NCBI GenBank assembly: GCA_015063895.1
Contig: SVTG01000009.1
Span: 1-64,000 of the forward strand
Length of the DNA stretch: 64,000 nucleotides
DNA from: Oscillospiraceae bacterium
Lineage (GTDB): Bacteria; Bacillota; Clostridia; Oscillospirales; CAG-272
Direction of reading: 5' to 3'
Shown: positions 58,746 through 64,000 of the stretch, piece by piece
Position numbering within the stretch: the stretch's first letter is position 1
Layout: every line of letters begins with the position of its first letter
Notes under the pieces: generated by a model
The model's database searches: none
What the model was told of the DNA's origin: nothing
The model's input: only the letters and a program-made list of their open reading frames with translations
Made by a program: the position numbers and the translations under genes

Positions 58746-61385
58746 TTAGTAAAGCGACTCCTTACCGCGCAGACGGCGGAACACGGTATCCAGCCACCCC
58801 AGCGGCAGCACGACCGCGGCAAGGCACAGGGTGAGTGCCAGCTCACGCAGCGTCAGCGGCACGGTGCGCAGCACACTGCCACCAAGATATACAAAGCAAA
58901 GCTGCACCGCAGCAACGGCACACATGATCAGCATAAAGGTGGGATTTTTAGAAAGGCCTGCCAGCAAATTGACACGGTCGGTGCGTGCATGGAAGCAATG
59001 AAAGACCCCTGCAAATATGAACAGCGCAAAAAAAGCCGTCAGCAAGCAAAGCGCGTTTGGCATCACACGAAACTGCGCCCGTACAAAGGGCAATTTCAAA
59101 AACAGCACAAAGAGCACCACCGTAGACAGTGATAAAAAGGCAATACGTGCCGCAATATCCCCCGTAATGATCGGCTCGTCACGCCGTTTGGGCGGTTCCC
59201 GCATATAGTGCGGCATCGGTGCTTCGCCTGCAAAGGCAAGACCGCCGAGCGTATCCATGATCAGATTGATCCACAGCATTTGTACCACGGTAACGGGTGC
59301 ATCAACACCGATAAAGGGACCGATGATCGAAATGCCCACTGCACAAAAATTCATGATCAGCTGCAGCGTGATAAATTTTCTGATGCTTTTAAAAATTGTA
59401 CGCCCGTACAGTACGGCTCGGCAAAGGGAGGATAGGTTATCGTCCAGCACCACCACGTCACCCGCCTCCTTGGCAACCTGCGTGCCGCTCCCCATGGCAA
59501 ACCCTACATCAGCACTTTTCAAGGCGGGGGCATCGTTGATGCCGTCACCCGTCATACCTACCACCAAGCCTTTTTCCGCACACAATCGTACCAAACGGCT
59601 TTTATCACGCGGCAGGGCGCGTGACACCACAGCGAGGCGCGGCAACGCCTCGGAAAGTGTCTGATTGTCCATAGCAGCAAGCTCACTTCCATCAAGGCAA
59701 AGGCTGTTTCCCGAAACCAACCCGCACTCGCGTGCAATGCGTACAGCAGTTTCCTTACCGTCACCCGTCATCATCACGACCTGCACGCCTGCACGCTGCA
59801 GCGTTTCAACGGCACCGCGCGCCTCGGGGCGGCGTGGGTCTGCAAAGGCAACCGCGCACAAAAGCGTCAAGGGCGGCAGCGCCTCCCCCTTTGGCATCGC
59901 GCTTCCCTGTGCCAATAACAGCACACGCTCTCCATTCTCCATATGCGCACGCAGCCGTGCATAAAAGGCCGCCTTCTCAAAGGAATCTGCCTCCTGTGCG
60001 TGTACCTGTGCTTTTGTAATGAAGGGCATCAATCGTTCGGGAGCGCCCGTCACAAAAACGCGTCCGTCTGAAAGCGCCGTTGCCGAAAATTTGCGTACAC
60101 TGTCAAACACCAGCCGTTCACGCACGGAAAACGGCGGCACGGGTGCCGCCAAAAAGGCCTCCAGCAAGGCACGGTCGGTGCTGTTGCCCCCCAGAGCCAC
60201 GGGGCGGCCGTCACGGACTCCGCGCTCGGCACCGTTATTGGCCACAGCCGCGAGTGCAACCCGATCCCCCAGCGCACGCTCCGCTGCACAAAAGGCGCGA
60301 TAGCTTGCGTATTCTCCCGCCGCTGAAAGGTAGCAAACAGGGGTAAGACGCCCTGTAGTCAGCGTACCCGTTTTATCGGTAAATAGAATATTCATACTTC
60401 CCGCCGCCTCAAGCCCTGCGGGCTTGCGCACCAGCACGTGATCACGCGTCATACGGCGAATATTGCCCGAAAGCACCACCGCGATCATCATCGGCAGTCC
60501 CTCGGGCACCGCCACCACCACGACCGTGAGTGCCAGCATCAGCGCCTGCAGGCCAAGCGAAGCCATATACCGAGCATCGCGCACACGCAGAAGGGTTTCG
60601 GGCATATAAAAGTCAGCGTCTATTACTAAGCGATGAAACAAAAAGGCTATCGCACAAACAGCAGCCGCCACGTATCCCACACGGCTGATCACACGTGCAA
60701 GTTCGCGCAAGCGAGTCTTGAGTGGGCTCTCCCGCTCCTGTTCCTGCAGCTCACCCGAAATGCCGCCGATCATGGTGCCGTCTCCCACGGCACACACCAG
60801 CATCTCAGCCGAGCCCGAAAGCACCACGCTACCGCAAAGCAGTATATGCTTTGCCACGGGATCTGCCGAAAAATCCAACCCGTTTGGCACCTTTTCTATT
60901 TCCCTGCTCTCCCCCGTCAAGGCTGCCTGATCTACTGTAACACTACCGTATAACAGCACGCCGTCAGCGGGGATCCGATCGCCTGCCGACAGTAGCACCA
61001 CGTCACCCACCACGATCTCCTCGGAGGCGATTTCCATCACCTCACGGCGTCTGGCGCGACATTTTGCGGTGCCGCACGTTTCGCACAAACGCAAAAAAGA
61101 AGCCTCACTCCCGTATTCCGAAGCCGTAGAGATCAACGTAGCCAGCAAAACCGAAACGGCAATACCGACGGTTTGCGGCCATTCGTGACTGCGCGCAATA
61201 AACAAAAGATTAAGCACCAGGGCCGCGAGCAAGATCTTAATTACGGGATCGCCAAGATTGGCAAGAAACCGCCGCCAGAAGCCCAAGCGCTTTTTGCTGC
61301 TCAGTACGTTTGCCCCGTGCGCGACACGCGCACGCGCAACCTCGCCCTCATCAAGCCCCTGTCTTACCTGCATCAATTCTGTCAT
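58746..61385 (-). CDS. P-type cation-transporting ATPase (Ca2+-ATPase-like)
   Basis: 879 residues, complete. TGES in the actuator domain, PEGLPMMIAV in helix 4, the phosphorylation site DKTGTLT near residue 338, and MTGDGINDAPALKSADVGFAMGSGTQVAKEAGDVVVLDD. The C-terminal six-helix Cation_ATPase_C domain and the PEGLP/N-terminal type place it with PMCA/SERCA-like P2 pumps. It exports Ca2+ most likely. GGAGGGG before ATG 61385. Monocistronic. Confidence 0.92.
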   Translation of the reverse strand: MTELMQVRQGLDEGEVARARVAHGANVLSSKKRLGFWRRFLANLGDPVIKILLAALVLNLLFIARSHEWPQTVGIAVSVLLATLISTASEYGSEASFLRLCETCGTAKCRARRREVMEIASEEIVVGDVVLLSAGDRIPADGVLLYGSVTVDQAALTGESREIEKVPNGLDFSADPVAKHILLCGSVVLSGSAEMLVCAVGDGTMIGGISGELQEQERESPLKTRLRELARVISRVGYVAAAVCAIAFLFHRLVIDADFYMPETLLRVRDARYMASLGLQALMLALTVVVVAVPEGLPMMIAVVLSGNIRRMTRDHVLVRKPAGLEAAGSMNILFTDKTGTLTTGRLTPVCYLSAAGEYASYRAFCAAERALGDRVALAAVANNGAERGVRDGRPVALGGNSTDRALLEAFLAAPVPPFSVRERLVFDSVRKFSATALSDGRVFVTGAPERLMPFITKAQVHAQEADSFEKAAFYARLRAHMENGERVLLLAQGSAMPKGEALPPLTLLCAVAFADPRRPEARGAVETLQRAGVQVVMMTGDGKETAVRIARECGLVSGNSLCLDGSELAAMDNQTLSEALPRLAVVSRALPRDKSRLVRLCAEKGLVVGMTGDGINDAPALKSADVGFAMGSGTQVAKEAGDVVVLDDNLSSLCRAVLYGRTIFKSIRKFITLQLIMNFCAVGISIIGPFIGVDAPVTVVQMLWINLIMDTLGGLAFAGEAPMPHYMREPPKRRDEPIITGDIAARIAFLSLSTVVLFVLFLKLPFVRAQFRVMPNALCLLTAFFALFIFAGVFHCFHARTDRVNLLAGLSKNPTFMLIMCAVAAVQLCFVYLGGSVLRTVPLTLRELALTLCLAAVVLPLGWLDTVFRRLRGKESLY

Positions 61386-61438
61386 TTTTTCCCCTCCTTG
61401 TCACTACATAACTGTATGCAAAGAGGCATCTGAAAATG

Positions 61439-61474
61439 CAACAGGGCGGCAACAGCTGTTGCCGCCCTGTTGAT
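61439..61474. terminator. Terminator after the ClC gene
   Basis: CAACAGGGCGGCAACAG and CTGTTGCCGCCCTGTTG form a long perfect palindrome just past the minus-strand stop at 61477; no T run on that side, so efficiency is uncertain. Confidence 0.65.
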
Positions 61475-61476
61475 GA

Positions 61477-63102
61477 TCACTGTTTCGGGATCGTATTTTC
61501 CAATTTTTCGTGATGGATCACGTCACCGCCGAAAATCTCCTGTTCCCCGAGAAGCGCACACAGCGCGTCTGCCGTACCGTCAAGATCGTAGGTGGTCAGA
61601 TTGAGATGCAGCACATCGTTTTCGTGTATATGTCCACCCGTATAAAAATGCCGATCGGCATTCTCCTGCTTGACGGAAAGCAGCTTACAGGAGGGGGGCC
61701 AAAGAATATCGCGCGGCTCCTTGCCAATGGCAAAGCTCCCCGGCATTGCCTCCACGGTAAGGTCAAGCACGTGTAGAGTCTTACCCGCGTTTTCGCGATG
61801 GATCTCACGCTCCATGGCAATCTCGTTGATCGAGTTGGCACCGACCGCTTCAACCATAACGTAAGCAATGATCACACCAAGGAAGATCGGCAGCACGTTA
61901 CCGAAGCCCGACAGCGCTTCAATCGCGAAGGCCATCGCAGTCAGAGGCGTGCGTACGGACGCCGCAAAAAACGACGCCATGCCCACCACCACAAGCAGCA
62001 TGAAGTACTGCCCGTCAAGCAGCCCGAGGGCGACAAGCACCTCGGCAATGACCGAGCCGATCAACGCACCAAAGGAAAGCAAGGGGGTAAACAAGCCGCC
62101 CGTTGCACCCACGTCGTTTGACAAAATGACCAAAAGCGAGCGCACGACCAGCAGGATCAGCGCCGTATACCACGCCACGTGATTATGGAGCAGTGCCTCG
62201 ATCAGGTGGTGACCCGTACCGATCGCCTCATAGTAAACGCAGCCGATGATCGCCACAACGGCAAATACGGGCGCCACCTTAAAGAAGGTGTGCCATTTTT
62301 TCAGCTTTTTGTGCAAAAGCCCACGAATGGCGTGCGTACATTCACCAAACAAATACGCAAATCCACCGCAAAGAAGTCCGACGGGGATCACCACCCAGAT
62401 AAGAGAGAGCGGCAAACGCGCCGCAATGGTGAACGAAAACAGCGCACTGCTTTTGCCAAACAAAAAGCAAAGCAATTCAAGCGTGCCCATGCCGCACAAT
62501 ACGCTGCTGACCGAAGACATGATCAAAAGCGGTGAAAAACGGCTATGACCCTCTTCAAGCCCAAACAATACTGCCGTGACGGGTGCACAGGTGGCAGTGG
62601 CAAAGCCTGCGGTCGCGCCGCCCGTCATCAGATACCGCTCCCATGCGCGGTGATTTTTACCAAGCACGCGTGCCGTACCGCTACCGACGGCCGTACCCAT
62701 CTGCACCGCAGGCCCCTCGTCGTTGCCGAGCGGAATACCGCACAAATACGACAGCAGCGCCGACGTAAATACGAAAATAATATTACGCAGCCAATGGAAT
62801 GTAATAAGACCGCGGATCAGTGCCACAGCCGTCGGGATACCGCCGCCACGCGAATGCGGTGAATACGTCAGACACAGCGATACCAATAAAGCGGCGCCAA
62901 CAGCACAAAGCACCACAAGGGGTGCAAAAACGGGGTTCTCATGCGCAAAGGCAAAGATATGGTGAGAAACCTCAATCACACCCTCCGAAATAACACGGAA
63001 GGCGAAGACGATCACACCCGTTATCATACCCGTTACTCCCGCAAATACGACGCAGGGCCAGAGTATGTTTTGAATTTTATGCTTTAACTTCTTTTCTTTC
63101 AA
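61477..63102 (-). CDS. ClC-family chloride channel/transporter with TrkA-C-like tail
   Basis: 541 residues. The anion-binding motifs are SRGGGIPTAVALI (GSGIP variant), GNDEGPAVQMGTAVG with the gating glutamate, and GATGGLFTPLLSFGALIG. Helices fill up to about residue 420; the last 90 residues resemble a TrkA-C regulatory domain (MPGSFAIGKEPRDILWPPSCKLLSVKQ). The start is TTG 63102 with GGAGG 5 bases upstream. The gate Glu suggests an exchanger rather than a channel. Confidence 0.92.
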   Translation of the reverse strand: MKEKKLKHKIQNILWPCVVFAGVTGMITGVIVFAFRVISEGVIEVSHHIFAFAHENPVFAPLVVLCAVGAALLVSLCLTYSPHSRGGGIPTAVALIRGLITFHWLRNIIFVFTSALLSYLCGIPLGNDEGPAVQMGTAVGSGTARVLGKNHRAWERYLMTGGATAGFATATCAPVTAVLFGLEEGHSRFSPLLIMSSVSSVLCGMGTLELLCFLFGKSSALFSFTIAARLPLSLIWVVIPVGLLCGGFAYLFGECTHAIRGLLHKKLKKWHTFFKVAPVFAVVAIIGCVYYEAIGTGHHLIEALLHNHVAWYTALILLVVRSLLVILSNDVGATGGLFTPLLSFGALIGSVIAEVLVALGLLDGQYFMLLVVVGMASFFAASVRTPLTAMAFAIEALSGFGNVLPIFLGVIIAYVMVEAVGANSINEIAMEREIHRENAGKTLHVLDLTVEAMPGSFAIGKEPRDILWPPSCKLLSVKQENADRHFYTGGHIHENDVLHLNLTTYDLDGTADALCALLGEQEIFGGDVIHHEKLENTIPKQ

Positions 63103-63285
63103 GATGACCTCCCCCGCACCGGGCGGATTTACAGCGTTGCTTTCAGGCTTTCATTATACTCTTTTTCGCTTTTTTTGTCAACCGATATTACACATTCTGA
63201 TCATTCTATCACTATTTGGAATATATCAAGATACCGATGCTACCGTTATTTTCCGTATCCCCCTTTAATTTTCTCCTGTTTTCTC

Positions 63286-63314
63286 TTGAAAAAGGGCAGG
63301 AGATATGCTATAAT
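63286..63314 (+). promoter_or_regulatory. Promoter of the FeFe-hydrogenase-like gene
   Basis: TTGAAA (63286-63291), 17 bases, TATAAT (63309-63314), 30 bases upstream of ATG 63344. Confidence 0.78.
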
Positions 63315-63343
63315 TTCTTTGATCGTTATTTCGGGAGGATCGT

Positions 63344-64000
63344 ATGCGGAAATTTGATACCAGAGTACAGCATATCAAATACAAGGTCCTGCGTGAGGTC
63401 GCACGTGAAGCCTTTGCCGGCACACTCACGGAAAACCTGCTTGACCTGCCCAAGCGCATTATTCCGGGCAAAACGCCCTCCATGCGCTGCTGCGTCTATA
63501 AGGAACGTGCCGTGATCGGCGAGCGTGTCAAGCTGGCAATGGGCGGCAACAAGCAAGATCCCCACGTGATCGAGGTCATTGACATTGCCTGTGAGGAATG
63601 CCCCGGTGGCGGCTACACGGTAACCGATTCCTGCCGCGGGTGCCTTGCACACCGCTGTGCCGACGTCTGCAAGTTCGGTGCCATCAGCTTTGATGAGCGC
63701 CATACCGCTCACATAGATAAATCCAAATGTGTCAACTGCGGTGCCTGCGCCAAGGTCTGCCCCTACTCGGCCATTGCCAACCGCAAGCGCCCCTGCCAGA
63801 TCGCCTGCAAGGTCAACGCCATCAAGACCGCCGATGACGGTGTTGCAGCCATTGACCACAGCAAATGCATTTCCTGCGGCGCGTGCGTATATCAATGCCC
63901 GTTCGGTGCCATTTCCGACAAATCCTATATTCTCGATGCCATTGACGTTCTCAAAAACAGCCAAAATAACAAGGCCTACCGTGTGTTTGCCGTAGTAGCC
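63344..64000 (+). CDS. 4Fe-4S protein with FeFe-hydrogenase-like domain, N-terminal part
   Basis: 219 codons are visible and the frame is open to the window end. After a family-typical N-terminus (MRKFDTRVQHIKYKVLREVAR ... SMRCCVYKERAVIGERVKLAMGG) come ferredoxin-type clusters: CRGCLAHRCADVC, CVNCGACAKVCPYSAI and CISCGACVYQCPFGAI. Clostridial proteins that begin this way continue into an FeFe-hydrogenase H-domain, which here would lie past 64000. GGGAGG precedes ATG 63344. It may be a sensory or group C-type hydrogenase; the H-cluster cysteines cannot be checked. Confidence 0.8.
   Translation, partial: MRKFDTRVQHIKYKVLREVAREAFAGTLTENLLDLPKRIIPGKTPSMRCCVYKERAVIGERVKLAMGGNKQDPHVIEVIDIACEECPGGGYTVTDSCRGCLAHRCADVCKFGAISFDERHTAHIDKSKCVNCGACAKVCPYSAIANRKRPCQIACKVNAIKTADDGVAAIDHSKCISCGACVYQCPFGAISDKSYILDAIDVLKNSQNNKAYRVFAVVA

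Overview
The window looks like chromosome of an anaerobic, endospore-forming member of the Clostridia (Firmicutes). The support is direct: a cotJABC operon, a 25-codon spoVM that is easy to overlook, a SPOCS (DUF3794)-LysM spore protein, RemA, AbrB, RNase J, a Tyr-type T-box leader, rubrerythrin beside a PerR/Fur-type regulator, and the start of an FeFe-hydrogenase-like ferredoxin protein at the right edge. Most genes are housekeeping; I cannot name the genus. No prophage, conjugative element, transposase or CRISPR array was seen.

Layout. 1-805: a tRNA cluster (Gly, Arg, His) followed by short repeats. 806-10108: small units (AraC regulator/serine hydrolase, hexapeptide acyltransferase with a GlmM-like enzyme, TetR regulator with a collapsed P-type ATPase, L-serine dehydratase, metallo-beta-lactamase-fold hydrolase with a methyltransferase). 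10109-12154: Tyr T-box and Na+/solute symporter. 12200-20800: DUF4838 protein, C_GCAxxG_C_C protein, cotJ operon, PpiC/PrsA-like foldase, RNase J. 21052-26875: AbrB/phosphopantetheinyl transferase, TIM-barrel isomerase, secreted lamin-tail-like protein, SPOCS protein. 26876-27942: a complicated repeat field around tRNA-Leu. 27943-38865: kinase, amidase, Ddl, ProA, PrmC, solute-binding lipoprotein, asparagine synthetase, SpoVM. 38952-49023 (minus strand): one long conserved operon remA-gmk-rpoZ-priA-def-fmt-yugP-rsmB-rlmN-small membrane ORF-rsgA-thiN. 49272-63102: EF-P, FAD oxidoreductase, PerR/rubrerythrin, hydrolases, sugar kinase, SPFH/NfeD pair, Ca2+-type ATPase, ClC transporter. 63344-64000: truncated FeFe-hydrogenase-like gene.

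The most unusual material is (i) a family of small structured repeats whose ends imitate tRNA 3' ends, including a 282/283-bp element present twice in opposite orientation at about 98% identity, together with duplicated 3' ends beside tRNA-His and tRNA-Leu; and (ii) two metabolic enzymes, GlmM-like and L-serine dehydratase, that each carry an N-terminal XRE-type helix-turn-helix domain. Other points are a Tyr T-box on an SSS symporter, a P-type ATPase reduced in frame to its two ends, and the absence of prpC-prkC from its usual place between rlmN and rsgA.
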